Shown here: positions 35,556-43,756 of the stretch, piece by piece
How positions within the stretch are numbered: position 1 is the stretch's first letter
How the letters are laid out: each line of letters opens with the position of its first letter
The notes under the pieces: generated by a model
The model's database searches: none
What the model saw: the letters and a program-made list of their open reading frames with translations, nothing else
What the model was told of the DNA's origin: nothing
Assembly: GCF_004799495.1 (NCBI RefSeq)
Contig: NZ_SSMY01000012.1
Span: 1 to 64,000, forward strand
DNA from: Sphingomonas sp.
Lineage (GTDB): Bacteria > Pseudomonadota > Alphaproteobacteria > Sphingomonadales > Sphingomonadaceae
Length of the DNA stretch: 64,000 bases
Reading direction: 5' to 3'
Made by a program: the position numbers and the translations under genes

Positions 35556-36111
35556 CCGCGCGCACCCCCGGCTCGGTCGTTCCGGCCGACACCCACGCTG
35601 TCTTCGCGCCGCACCGTTGCGTGACGGTCAGCAATTCGAACAGCGCGCCGATCGCCGCCGATCCGAAGTCGACCGTGATCCATTTCTCGTCGACGGTGAC
35701 GCTATGGATCAGGCCTGCGCCGTCATGCTCGCGGGCCCGCGCGGGGTCGGCGCGCGGGAACCAGCGGTCGAACCACAGCGAAATCGAGCGCCCGTCGTAG
35801 CTGCCGTCATGCTCGATCCGCACATCGTGCCACCACAATTCGTCGAACGTGATCGCGATGCCCGGCGTATTCAGCGTCACGGGCGGCAGCTTGCCTGCGC
35901 GCGGGCGCGGAACCAGGTCGGACATGCGCGTGACCGGATCGCCGAAACTGACATCGGCGACGTAGGCGCGCGCGAACATCTTGCTGTTGGGTGCCTCGAC
36001 CCGACGTTCGGCGAAGACGTCAGAGTACCGCAGCCGTTCCGCCGTGATGAAATCGCGCAATTGCTCGACATAATCGTCGCGCACCGCGGCAATCATTTCG
36101 CGAATGTTCAT
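35542..36111 (-). CDS. Hypothetical protein, 189 aa
   Basis: A complete frame starting at the ATG at 36111 (MNIREMIAAVRDDYVEQL). No signal peptide or membrane helix. The middle region is beta-rich with several Trp (FDELWWHDVRIEHDG, SLWFDRWFPRAD), and a single Asp/Glu-rich strand follows (VTVDEKWITVDFG). No recognised family. It is probably cytosolic. The gene stands between the 2OG oxygenase and an outer-membrane-like protein gene, with no clear operon partner. Confidence 0.65.
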   Translation of the reverse strand: MNIREMIAAVRDDYVEQLRDFITAERLRYSDVFAERRVEAPNSKMFARAYVADVSFGDPVTRMSDLVPRPRAGKLPPVTLNTPGIAITFDELWWHDVRIEHDGSYDGRSISLWFDRWFPRADPARAREHDGAGLIHSVTVDEKWITVDFGSAAIGALFELLTVTQRCGAKTAWVSAGTTEPGVRAASGN

Positions 36112-36157
36112 GGCCGCATCGTGCGCGGGCCGTGGTTGCGAAGTCGCTAACGCAGCC

Positions 36158-36730
36158 TCAGAACGCGAACCTCACCGCCAGCGTCGCGATCGGGTTGAGC
36201 CCGGCGCGATTGGCGCTGCCCTCCCTCAGCCGATAGGCCCCGCCGCGCGGGCCGGGGTTGATCGCCCGTCCCTTCAGCGCCCCGCCCTCGATTCCGATCA
36301 CCAGCCGCGGCGCGACTTCGGCGTCGTAGCCGGTGGTGAGCGCCCAGGTACGGCGCCGGAACCCAACCGCGACCCCGCCGCCGCCGCGCCAGTGTGGGTC
36401 GAACAGCACGCCGCGCGACGCTTGTTCCGCCGTCGCCCAGAAATTGGGCCGCGCGAAATAGCGGCTGCCGATCGACACGTGAAAGCCCGCGCCGGAAACC
36501 GGATAGATGTCGGTCATCCCGCGAAAGAAGCGCGGGCGGACCATGTCGGTGAGCGCGGTATAGCCGCCGCGCCGCACGACCTGCGGCCCCATGCGCGGCG
36601 AGCGCCCGCTGATCAGCCCGAACCGCGCCTCCGCGACGGTGCGCTTTTGCGGATGCCGCGCCGCCGTCGCCGGCAGCGCGACGCACACCGTGCCGCCCAG
36701 CGCGATAGCGGCGCAAATCGCCTTGTTCAT
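36158..36730 (-). CDS. Secreted beta-rich protein, possible small outer-membrane barrel
   Basis: 190 residues from the ATG at 36730, preceded by a purine-rich AAGGGG site. The signal peptide is clear (AICAAIALGGTVCVALPATAA). The mature part alternates polar and aromatic residues and ends in a terminal Phe (LAVRFAF), the typical C-terminal signal for outer-membrane insertion. Gly and Arg are frequent. I do not recognise the family; a small barrel or surface protein is an inference. The open frame upstream of 36730 is not supported. Confidence 0.65.
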   Translation of the reverse strand: MNKAICAAIALGGTVCVALPATAARHPQKRTVAEARFGLISGRSPRMGPQVVRRGGYTALTDMVRPRFFRGMTDIYPVSGAGFHVSIGSRYFARPNFWATAEQASRGVLFDPHWRGGGGVAVGFRRRTWALTTGYDAEVAPRLVIGIEGGALKGRAINPGPRGGAYRLREGSANRAGLNPIATLAVRFAF

Positions 36731-36940
36731 CCCCTTGCCCCCCAACGGACAGCGGCCTCCCCCGAGGCGCGACTCTCCTACAAAGGGTGGTGGCATGACG
36801 TCGCACGCCACGCAATCCCTTGGCGCGGCCGGGCGCCCCAGCGTGGGGCGAACCGCCCGATGAACGGGCCGGCCAGCATGAATTCAGGAACGGGGCGCTA
36901 TTCCCGACCGTTCCGGGGGACAGACGACCGGAGAGACGCC

Positions 36941-38443
36941 ATGAGCAACCCGATATTCCGCCGCATGCTGGGCGCAAGTGCCGCGATCGCGATCGCGGCC
37001 TCGCTCGGCGCGTGCGGCCGCCAGGCCACCGACAGCCAGATGACCGCGGCGTCGAGCCTGCCCGACTTGCCAGCGACCCTGCCGCTCGATCCGCGCGGGT
37101 CGACCGCGTGGCCGACCGCGCCCGAAGTCGCGGCGCTGCCGACGGCGGCGCCGTTGCGTACCGTGCGCGTCGCGAATCCGCGTGACTATTATGGCTATGC
37201 CGATGCGGCGTACGACTACCAGGACGTGCTCGGCGACGCGCCGCCGGATTATTATTTCGACTATGACGGCGTCGATCCCTGGGCGTGGGAGGGGTACGAC
37301 CAGTCGGTCGTGTTCCTCGAACCGCTCGACCAGGGCTATCGCTATTACTACTACCGCCCCGGCGCCGACGCGCCCTATTTCGTGCGCGATCCCGACTATG
37401 GCTATGGTTACGACGGCGACGGGCTGGCGGTGATCTACGACCGCTATGGCACGGTGTTACCCTATGCCGATTACGGCGCGAGCCGCGACTATGCCGCGCG
37501 CTATTACCTGCGCGGGCGCGACATGTATGCCGCGTCGCATCGCGAGGACCGGCGCGCGGTGAGCGCCGCCGCCTGGGCCGCGCGTCAGCCGACGATCGTC
37601 GCCGCGCGCACGACCTGGAGCGAGGCGCGCGCGCGCCAGCCGCTGTGGAGCGAGTTCCACACGGCGGCAGCCCCGCGCCAGGCGACCTATTGGCGCGAGG
37701 AAGCGGTGCGGCGCCAGGCCGACACGCAGCGCTTCGACCAGTGGCGCGCGCAAGCCTTCCGCACCCCGCCCCCGCCGCGCGCGATCCCGGCGGCGTGGAG
37801 CAACGCCAAATGGGCGCGCGACGACAAGCGCTTCCAGCCGGCGCGGGTGGAGCGGCAGGCTGTTGCTGCGGCGGCACCGCAGGCGCCTGTGGCGCGCGAC
37901 GGGCGCGACCGCGGCAACCCGGCTGCGATGGCGGCGCCCGATCCGCGCCGCGCTGCGATCGCCCCCGACCAGCACGGCAAGGGCGCGCGCTTCGCGGCCC
38001 CGATGCGCCAGCCGCAAGGCGGCGGCAATGTGCCACAGGCAGCGCCCGCGCGCGTCGCCCAGCCGCGCCCCGATCACGGCGCCGGCCGGCGCGCCGATGT
38101 CCGCAGCGCCCTCCGTGCCCAGCCCGACCGCGCGCCGCGCGTCGAGCGACCCCAACCACAAGTTCGCATCGAACGACCGCAACCGCCAGCGCGGGTCGAA
38201 CGCCCGCAACCACAGGCGCAGGCGCAAGGACGTGGGCACGGCGGCGGCGGTGAAGCCCGGCAATTCCGAGCCCCGTCGGCGCCGCGGGTCGAGGCACCCC
38301 GCCCCCAACCGCAAGCGGCGCCTGCTCCTCAGCCGCGTGGCAACGGTGGCGGCGGTGCCGGCCGAGGCAATGGCGGCGGCAACCCCGGCGGCGGGGCTGG
38401 CGGCAAGGGTGGCGGTGGCGCCGGCAAGCACGGCCACGGCTGA
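36941..38443 (+). CDS. Large Tyr/Pro/Gly-rich lipoprotein, 500 aa
   Basis: ATG at 36941 with a purine-rich site (GGAGAGACG). Lipoprotein signal (GASAAIAIAASLGAC). Residues about 85-190 are very rich in Tyr and Asp (YYGYADAAYDYQDV, YDRYGTVLPYADYG). Residues 195-330 are Ala/Arg/Trp-rich. The C-terminal 180 residues are low-complexity, with RVERPQPQ-type repeats and a Gly-rich tail. No enzymatic domain is visible. It is probably an envelope or surface protein. The long open frame on the opposite strand is a GC artefact. Confidence 0.75.
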   Translation: MSNPIFRRMLGASAAIAIAASLGACGRQATDSQMTAASSLPDLPATLPLDPRGSTAWPTAPEVAALPTAAPLRTVRVANPRDYYGYADAAYDYQDVLGDAPPDYYFDYDGVDPWAWEGYDQSVVFLEPLDQGYRYYYYRPGADAPYFVRDPDYGYGYDGDGLAVIYDRYGTVLPYADYGASRDYAARYYLRGRDMYAASHREDRRAVSAAAWAARQPTIVAARTTWSEARARQPLWSEFHTAAAPRQATYWREEAVRRQADTQRFDQWRAQAFRTPPPPRAIPAAWSNAKWARDDKRFQPARVERQAVAAAAPQAPVARDGRDRGNPAAMAAPDPRRAAIAPDQHGKGARFAAPMRQPQGGGNVPQAAPARVAQPRPDHGAGRRADVRSALRAQPDRAPRVERPQPQVRIERPQPPARVERPQPQAQAQGRGHGGGGEARQFRAPSAPRVEAPRPQPQAAPAPQPRGNGGGGAGRGNGGGNPGGGAGGKGGGGAGKHGHG

Positions 38444-38520
38444 CGCCTGAACCCCGGGCGGCTGGCGCTTTGCCGCGCCGCCGCCTACAGGAGCCGCTTT
38501 CCTATCCCTGAGCGAGAACA

Positions 38521-39618
38521 ATGGGCTTCAAATGCGGCATCGTCGGGCTTCCCAATGTGGGGAAGTCGACGCTCTTCAACGCGCTGACCGAAACCGCGGC
38601 GGCGCAGGCGGCGAACTATCCGTTCTGCACGATCGAGCCCAATGTCGGGAACGTCGGCGTGCCCGACGCGCGGCTGCAGAAGCTCGCGGCGATCGCCAGT
38701 TCGCAGAAGATCATCGAGACGCAGCTCGCCTTCGTCGACATCGCCGGCCTCGTGCGCGGCGCGTCGAAGGGCGAGGGCCTCGGCAACCAGTTCCTCGGCA
38801 ACATCCGCGAGGTCGACGCGATCGTCCACGTGCTGCGCTGTTTCGAGAATGGCGACGTGACGCACGTCGAGGGCAAGGTCGATCCGATCGCGGATGCGGA
38901 GACGGTCGAGACCGAATTGATGCTCTCCGACCTCGAAAGCCTCGAAAAGCGCGTCCCCAACCTCGCCAAGAAGGCGGCGCAGGGCGACAAGGAATCGAAG
39001 ATCGCGGCGAGCGTGCTCGGCCAGGCGCTCGGCCTGCTCCGCGACGGCAAGCCCGCACGGCTGACCGAGCCGAAGGACGCCGAGGAAGCGCGCGTGTTCG
39101 GCCAGGCGCAGCTCATCACCGCCAAGCCCGTGCTCTACGTCTGCAACGTCGATGAGGGCGACGCCGCGAGCGGCAACGTGCATTCGGCGCGCGTGTTCGA
39201 AAAGGCCAAGGCGGAAGGCGCCGAAGCGGTCGTGGTCTCCGCCGCGATCGAGGCCGAGATCGCGACGATGCCGCCCGAGGACCGCGGCGAATTCCTTGCC
39301 GAACTGGGCCTGCACGAAACCGGCCTCGCGCGCGTCATCACCGCGGGCTACAAATTGCTCCACCTCCTCACCTTCTTCACCGTCGGCCCCAAGGAAGCGC
39401 GCGCCTGGACCGTCCACGCCGGCGCCACCGCGCCCGAGGCGGCGGGCGAGATCCACACCGATTTCGAAAAGGGCTTCATCCGCGCCGAAACGATCGCCTA
39501 CGACGACTATGTTGCGCTGGGCGGCGAGGCGAAAGCGCGCGAGGCCGGCAAGCTACGCGCCGAGGGCAAGGCCTACGTCGTCCACGACGGCGACGTGATG
39601 CACTTCCTGCATAGCTGA
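38521..39618 (+). CDS. ychF: Redox-regulated ATPase YchF (OLA1 family)
   Basis: P-loop protein of the Obg-related family that binds ATP rather than GTP and associates with ribosomes. 365 residues. P-loop GLPNVGKST (residues 8-16), switch region NYPFCTIEPNVG, Walker B FVDIAGLVRGASKGEG, YVCNV in the adenine-binding region, and the C-terminal TGS-like domain with FFTVGPKEARAWT and the closing AYVVHDGDVMHFLHS. Complete and well conserved; stand-alone gene. Confidence 0.97.
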   Translation: MGFKCGIVGLPNVGKSTLFNALTETAAAQAANYPFCTIEPNVGNVGVPDARLQKLAAIASSQKIIETQLAFVDIAGLVRGASKGEGLGNQFLGNIREVDAIVHVLRCFENGDVTHVEGKVDPIADAETVETELMLSDLESLEKRVPNLAKKAAQGDKESKIAASVLGQALGLLRDGKPARLTEPKDAEEARVFGQAQLITAKPVLYVCNVDEGDAASGNVHSARVFEKAKAEGAEAVVVSAAIEAEIATMPPEDRGEFLAELGLHETGLARVITAGYKLLHLLTFFTVGPKEARAWTVHAGATAPEAAGEIHTDFEKGFIRAETIAYDDYVALGGEAKAREAGKLRAEGKAYVVHDGDVMHFLHS

Positions 39619-39634
39619 TGCGCGGCGCGCGATC

Positions 39635-40012
39635 GTGGCTGATATTGTTCGCGTCGGTGTCGTGCTGGCGATCGTGTTCGCTGCAGGGATGTTCGGTATC
39701 GGGGCCTTTGGCTCGGCGGTCGGAATAGCCGGGCTCGTGTGCGGTTTGCTTCTCCTGCAATTGCCCGCCGTGGCATGGCGAATGGCGGGAGGTTCGCGGC
39801 GACAGATGCTGGCGGTCGCCGTCGGCGTGCCATTGTTTGTCATAGAGATATGGCTGGGGATCAGCGGAGCCGAGAGTGAAGGCAGGGGCGGCGACCTCCA
39901 AGGCGTCGAGTACATACTGATGTGGGTCGTGATCGCGCCGATCGTTCTCAGCGCCGTGATCGTCACGCTGGTGACCGACCGGTTGGTCTCGATAGATCCA
40001 CCTGCCGACTAA
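39635..40012 (+). CDS. Small integral membrane protein, 125 aa
   Basis: Starts with a GTG at 39635, 16 bp after ychF. About four hydrophobic helices are visible: VGVVLAIVFAAGMFGIGAFG, AGLVCGLLLLQLPAVAW, LAVAVGVPLFVIEIWLGI and YILMWVVIAPIVLSAVIVTL. No recognised family. An opposing frame covers the same ground but is Ser/Thr/Pro-rich without structure and looks like a shadow. Confidence 0.65.
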   Translation: MADIVRVGVVLAIVFAAGMFGIGAFGSAVGIAGLVCGLLLLQLPAVAWRMAGGSRRQMLAVAVGVPLFVIEIWLGISGAESEGRGGDLQGVEYILMWVVIAPIVLSAVIVTLVTDRLVSIDPPAD

Positions 40013-40021
40013 CGGACGCCC

Positions 40022-40912
40022 CTACTCCTCCGGCGGGGCGGGCGGCAGTGCGAACGACAGCGGGATGCCCTGCGCCATCTGGACCAGCGCGGCCTGCCCC
40101 ATCAGCGGGCGGGCGGCGGCGAGGAATTCGGTCGGGCTCAGCCCCATGAACTCGCGGAATTCGTGGACGAAATGCGCCTGGTCGAAATATTCCGGGTCGA
40201 TCAGCGAGACGTAATGGCGTTGCTCGTTGACGCGCATCTGGCCGAGCGTCGCGAGGAAGCGCTGGCGCCGCAGCAGCCGTTTCGACCCGAACCCGAACAC
40301 GCGGCGGCATAGCCGGGCGAGCGTGCGGTGGGGTACGCCGACCCGCTCGGCGAACGCCTCGACGTCGTGCGGCCGCTCGCGCACGACATGGTCGAGCTGG
40401 ATCGCCCAGTCGGGGTTGGGTGGCGTTTGTTCGAGCCGTTCGAGCAATAGTTGGTCGAAGATCGCCGCGGCGGCCGCGTCGTCGTCCCCCGCCGCGATCA
40501 GCTCGGCGAGCAGTTCGCCATCGGGCCGCCCCATCGCGTCGCCCAGCGGGATCACGCGATTGGCGAGCTTTTCCGCCGACACGCCGACCAGCCGCTGCCA
40601 GCCGAGCGGAGTCAGCCCGAACCCGACCGTCTTGCCCCCCTGGCTGGTCACCTTCGCGGCGCGGTCGGTCGGACCGAACAGCGCGGTGGTCATCGGATAG
40701 CTGGGATAGTGCCGTCCGAGCTGGATGATCCACGCGCCGCGCGTTGTGAAGCGCACATTGCCCCATTCGGGATAGAGGAAATCCTCGAGCGGCTCGAAGC
40801 AGTCGACGAAATAGTAGAAGGTCGCAAAGCTGCGCAGCCGTTCGTCGGGCAGGCGAATGCGCACCGAGGTGCCCGTCGCGTCCTCCGTGGCTGCCGCCTG
40901 CTCGCGCTGCAT
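40022..40912 (-). CDS. AraC-family transcriptional regulator
   Basis: 296 residues. The N-terminal sensing part (about 15-125) is of the DUF6597 type found in many orphan AraC regulators (RSFATFYYFVDCFEPLEDFL, IIQLGRHYPSY). The C-terminal AraC DNA-binding domain (about 175-275) has two helix-turn-helix units, including FAERVGVPHRTLARLCRRVFG and the second with YFDQAHFVHEFREFMGLSP. Start ATG at 40912. The target is unknown; the nearest candidates are its flanking genes. 140 bp separate it from the merR-like gene downstream on the same strand. Confidence 0.87.
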   Translation of the reverse strand: MQREQAAATEDATGTSVRIRLPDERLRSFATFYYFVDCFEPLEDFLYPEWGNVRFTTRGAWIIQLGRHYPSYPMTTALFGPTDRAAKVTSQGGKTVGFGLTPLGWQRLVGVSAEKLANRVIPLGDAMGRPDGELLAELIAAGDDDAAAAAIFDQLLLERLEQTPPNPDWAIQLDHVVRERPHDVEAFAERVGVPHRTLARLCRRVFGFGSKRLLRRQRFLATLGQMRVNEQRHYVSLIDPEYFDQAHFVHEFREFMGLSPTEFLAAARPLMGQAALVQMAQGIPLSFALPPAPPEE

Positions 40913-41052
40913 GCCCGCGTCCCCCCATCAGGACGCGCTGGCGCGCGCCCCGTCTTCCCGGTCGCGAAGATGCCGTGGTCGGGGGGAAAGTCAAAGGGTT
41001 ATACGTAGCAATAGGTAATGAGGCGGGTCAAACGCATGGCATCGGTCTTCGG

Positions 41053-41442
41053 TCAGGGCTGATCGAAAGCCGCGATAATCGGGCACGGCCCCGTGCCGCC
41101 CTTGCCACACTCGCGTGCCAACCTGGTCAGCGCATCGCGCGCAACGGTCAGCTCCTCGATCCGCGCGTCGAGCGCCGCGATCCGCTCGCGAGCCAGTTCG
41201 CGCGCGCGAGACCGATCATCGCGCGCGTCGAGGTCGAGCAGTTCGGCGATCTGGTCGAGCGTGAACCCCGCCGCCTGTGCCGTCCGGATGAAGCGCAGTC
41301 GTCGCGCATCTTCCGTGTCGTAGCGCCGCACGCCCCCGGCGCGTGCCGGTTCCGCGAGCAGCCCGCGGCGCTGGTAATAGCGCACCGTCTCCACCCCCAC
41401 CCCGCCCGCCGCGGCGAGCGTTCCGATCGTCATCCCGGACAT
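41053..41442 (-). CDS. MerR-family regulator lacking the first Hg-binding cysteine
   Basis: 129 residues from the ATG at 41442 (MSGMTIGTLAAAGGVGVETV). The MerR helix-turn-helix and wing are clear (RYYQRRGLLAEPARAGGVRRY), followed by the dimerisation helix. Aligned by eye to the Tn501-type MerR, the last two metal cysteines are kept (C112 and C120, ECGKGGTGPCPIIAAF). The position of the first (C82 of MerR) is Arg or Ser in LDARDDRSRA. It is divergent from the glutaredoxin-MauE gene with a 41-bp gap. Likely effector: a metal or thiol stress, not necessarily Hg(II). Confidence 0.9.
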   Translation of the reverse strand: MSGMTIGTLAAAGGVGVETVRYYQRRGLLAEPARAGGVRRYDTEDARRLRFIRTAQAAGFTLDQIAELLDLDARDDRSRARELARERIAALDARIEELTVARDALTRLARECGKGGTGPCPIIAAFDQP

Positions 41443-41445
41443 CGC

Positions 41446-41477
41446 TTGACTCCGTACCACGGTACGGATGCTAGATA
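41446..41477 (+). promoter_or_regulatory. mer-like operator/promoter between the divergent genes
   Basis: TTGACT (41446-41451) is followed 19 bp later by CTAGAT, or 20 bp later by TAGATA. This is the long spacer typical of MerR-controlled promoters. The spacer contains the dyad TCCGTAC (41451-41457), CACG, GTACGGA (41462-41468). I recall the classical mer operator as TCCGTAC, ATGA, GTACGGA, with the same half-sites and spacing. The regulator ATG is 4 bp upstream of TTGACT. The glutaredoxin ATG is only 7-8 bp past the -10 element. Confidence 0.85.
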
Positions 41478-41483
41478 GGGGAC

Positions 41484-42224
41484 ATGGCGACCGAATCAAA
41501 GCGCGCGACGCTCTATCGCATGGTCATGCCCGAGCATGTCTGTCCCTACGGCCTGAAATCGAAATGGCTGCTCGAACGGTACGGCTACACGGTCGACGAT
41601 CACTGGCTGAAGACGCGCGCGGAAACCGATGCGTTCAAGGCCGAGCAGCATGTCGAAACGACACCGCAGACGTTCATCGATGGACGGCGGATCGGCGGCA
41701 ACGACGATCTGCGCCGCTTCTTCGGGCTGCCCGCACCGGCGAAGGGCGATACGAGCTATCAGCCGGTGATCGCGGTTTTCGGTATGGCGGCGGTGATGGC
41801 GCTGGCCGCGAGTTTCGCCGCCTACGGCACACCGCTGACGGTGCGCGCGGGCGAGTGGGTCGTCGCGTTCGCGATGTGCCTGCTGGCGATGCTCAAGCTG
41901 CAGGATGTCGAGCGCTTCTCGACGATGTTCCTTAATTACGATCTGCTCGCGAGGGCCTGGGTACCGTATGCGTATCTCTACCCACTCCTGGAAGGGTTGG
42001 CCGGCGTGCTGATGGCGGCGGGCGCGGCGATGTGGCTGTCGGTGGCTGTGGCGCTGTTGATCGGGTCGGTTGGGGCGGTGTCGGTCGTGAAAGCGGTTTA
42101 TGTCGACCGGCGCGACCTCCAATGCGCGTGCGTCGGCGGGTCGAGCAACGTGCCGTTGGGTTTAGTGTCCCTGACGGAAAACCTCATGATGGTCGCGATG
42201 GCGGCATGGATGGTGGCGAAATGA
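41484..42224 (+). CDS. Glutaredoxin fused to MauE/DoxX-like membrane domain
   Basis: 246 residues. An N-terminal glutaredoxin domain (about 8-85) has a monothiol-type active site C20-P-Y-G, TTPQTFIDGRRIGGNDDL with the cis-Pro, and the glutathione-binding turn. The C-terminal part (about 92-246) has four membrane helices of the MauE/DoxX redox type, with a C214-A-C216 pair facing a periplasmic loop. The fusion would pass electrons or thiol equivalents across the inner membrane. It is the first gene under the mer-like promoter and overlaps the next gene by 4 bp. Confidence 0.87.
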   Translation: MATESKRATLYRMVMPEHVCPYGLKSKWLLERYGYTVDDHWLKTRAETDAFKAEQHVETTPQTFIDGRRIGGNDDLRRFFGLPAPAKGDTSYQPVIAVFGMAAVMALAASFAAYGTPLTVRAGEWVVAFAMCLLAMLKLQDVERFSTMFLNYDLLARAWVPYAYLYPLLEGLAGVLMAAGAAMWLSVAVALLIGSVGAVSVVKAVYVDRRDLQCACVGGSSNVPLGLVSLTENLMMVAMAAWMVAK

Positions 42225-43756
42225 TGCGCGCATTGTTGATGCTGGGCGTTGCGTTCGCGCCCGCACCGGCGCTGGCGCAGTCGATGCCGGGGATGACAAT
42301 GCCCGCCAAGCCCGCGCCCAAGGCCAAGCCGGTATCGAAACGCGAGGTGAAGCCGGCCGTCCGCCGCGCACCGGTGCGCAAGACTTCCGTCCCGGCGAAA
42401 CGCGCCGATCCGATGGCCGGTATGGATATGCCCGCACCCCCCGCCATGCCGAGGATGGAAATGCCGGCGCCCGCTGCCGTGCCGCGCGCGCCGGCTCCGG
42501 CGATGCCGGACATGGCCATGCCGCCCTCCCCCGCATCCGGTGCAGCGATGCCGGAAATGGGGATGCCGAAGGGCAAACCGATAGTGGGAACGGCGGCAAT
42601 GCCGGGCATGGCGATGGGCAGTACCGCGTTCGCGACGGGATCGGGCACCGCGCGCAATCCGGGGGCCGAGGGCGCGATGCACGGGCTGCACCTGACCGCC
42701 GGCAACTGGATGCTGATGCTCCACGGCTATGTCTGGGGCGCGTATACCGATCAGCGCGGACCGCGCGGCAGCCGCGAGGCGTTCGTCACGTCGATGGCGA
42801 TGGTCGAGGCGAGCCGCGACTGGCGCGGCGCGAAGCTGACGCTGCGATCGATGCTCAGCCTCGACGCGCTGATGGGCGCGCGCGGCTATCCCAACCTGTT
42901 CGCGACCGGGGAGACCGCCGACGGCGCGACGCCGCTGATCGACCGCCAGCATCCGCACGACCTGTTCATGGAGCTGTCGGCGCGGGTCGACGTACCGCTC
43001 GGGCGCGGCGTCACCGGGTTCGTCTATGGCGGCCCGGTCGCCGAGCCGGCGCTCGGCCCCTCGGCGTTCATGCACCGCGCTTCCGCGCAATTCCTGCCGC
43101 TCGCGCCGATCACGCACCATTGGTTCGACAGCACGCACATCAGCTTCGGCGTAATCACCGCCGGCGTGTCGAGCGACCGGTGGCAGTTCGAAGGCTCGGC
43201 ATTTCGCGGGCGCGAGCCCGACCAGCACCGCTGGGACATCGAGATGCCGAGGCTCGATTCGTGGAGCGTGCGCGCGACGTGGAACCCCTCGCGCTACTGG
43301 TCGGCGCAGGTCAGCTACGGCCGGCTCAAGAGTCCGGAGGCGCTCGAGCCCGGCGTGGACGAAGCGCGCACCACCGCGAGCGTGCAATATGCGCGCGGCG
43401 GCTTTTCCGCGCTCGCGGGTTTCTCGTCAAAGAATCGCCTGCCGGGGCGCGCTCTCACTGCATGGATCGGCGAGGCGAACTGGAATCTGGGCGTGCACCA
43501 TGCGCTGTTCGGACGGGTCGAGAATGTCGCCAACGACGAACTGTTCCCCGACCCCGCCAGCCCGCTGCACGACCGTCCGTTCCGCGTGACGCGCGGCGAG
43601 GCGGGTTACGCCTATCGCCTGAAGCTCGTCGGGTCGCTCGACGCCGCGGTCGGCGGTAGCGGGTTCGTGATCGCCAAGCCGCGCGCGCTCGACGCCGCCT
43701 ATGGCCGCGCGCCCGCCGGCTGGACCGGTTTCATCAAGTTAAGCATAGGTAGTTGA
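42221..43756 (+). CDS. Met-rich outer-membrane barrel protein, probable metal (copper) binding
   Basis: 511 residues from the ATG at 42221. Signal peptide ends at ALAQ. Residues 20-140 contain six M-(P/A)-x-M-x-M motifs: MPGMTM, MAGMDM, MPRMEM, MPDMAM, MPEMGM and MPGMAM. They are spaced by Pro/Lys/Ala-rich linkers, a pattern known for Cu(I) or Ag(I) binding. The C-terminal 350 residues look like an outer-membrane barrel (LHGYVWGAYTDQRGPRG, FVYGGPVAEPALGP, aromatic-alternating strands). No enzyme domain seen. Coupled to the glutaredoxin-MauE gene, so probably regulated by the same operator. Confidence 0.8.
   Translation: MMRALLMLGVAFAPAPALAQSMPGMTMPAKPAPKAKPVSKREVKPAVRRAPVRKTSVPAKRADPMAGMDMPAPPAMPRMEMPAPAAVPRAPAPAMPDMAMPPSPASGAAMPEMGMPKGKPIVGTAAMPGMAMGSTAFATGSGTARNPGAEGAMHGLHLTAGNWMLMLHGYVWGAYTDQRGPRGSREAFVTSMAMVEASRDWRGAKLTLRSMLSLDALMGARGYPNLFATGETADGATPLIDRQHPHDLFMELSARVDVPLGRGVTGFVYGGPVAEPALGPSAFMHRASAQFLPLAPITHHWFDSTHISFGVITAGVSSDRWQFEGSAFRGREPDQHRWDIEMPRLDSWSVRATWNPSRYWSAQVSYGRLKSPEALEPGVDEARTTASVQYARGGFSALAGFSSKNRLPGRALTAWIGEANWNLGVHHALFGRVENVANDELFPDPASPLHDRPFRVTRGEAGYAYRLKLVGSLDAAVGGSGFVIAKPRALDAAYGRAPAGWTGFIKLSIGS

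Noticed and set aside
36147..38297. A 716-codon open frame on the minus strand opposite the large lipoprotein gene
   Set aside because: Its product is Arg/Ala-rich without signal, motif or structure, as expected from antisense of GC-rich coding DNA. The plus-strand gene has a lipobox and a ribosome binding site.
41053..43756. A classical mercury resistance operon
   Set aside because: No merA, merT or merP, and the regulator lacks the first mercury cysteine despite the mer-like operator.
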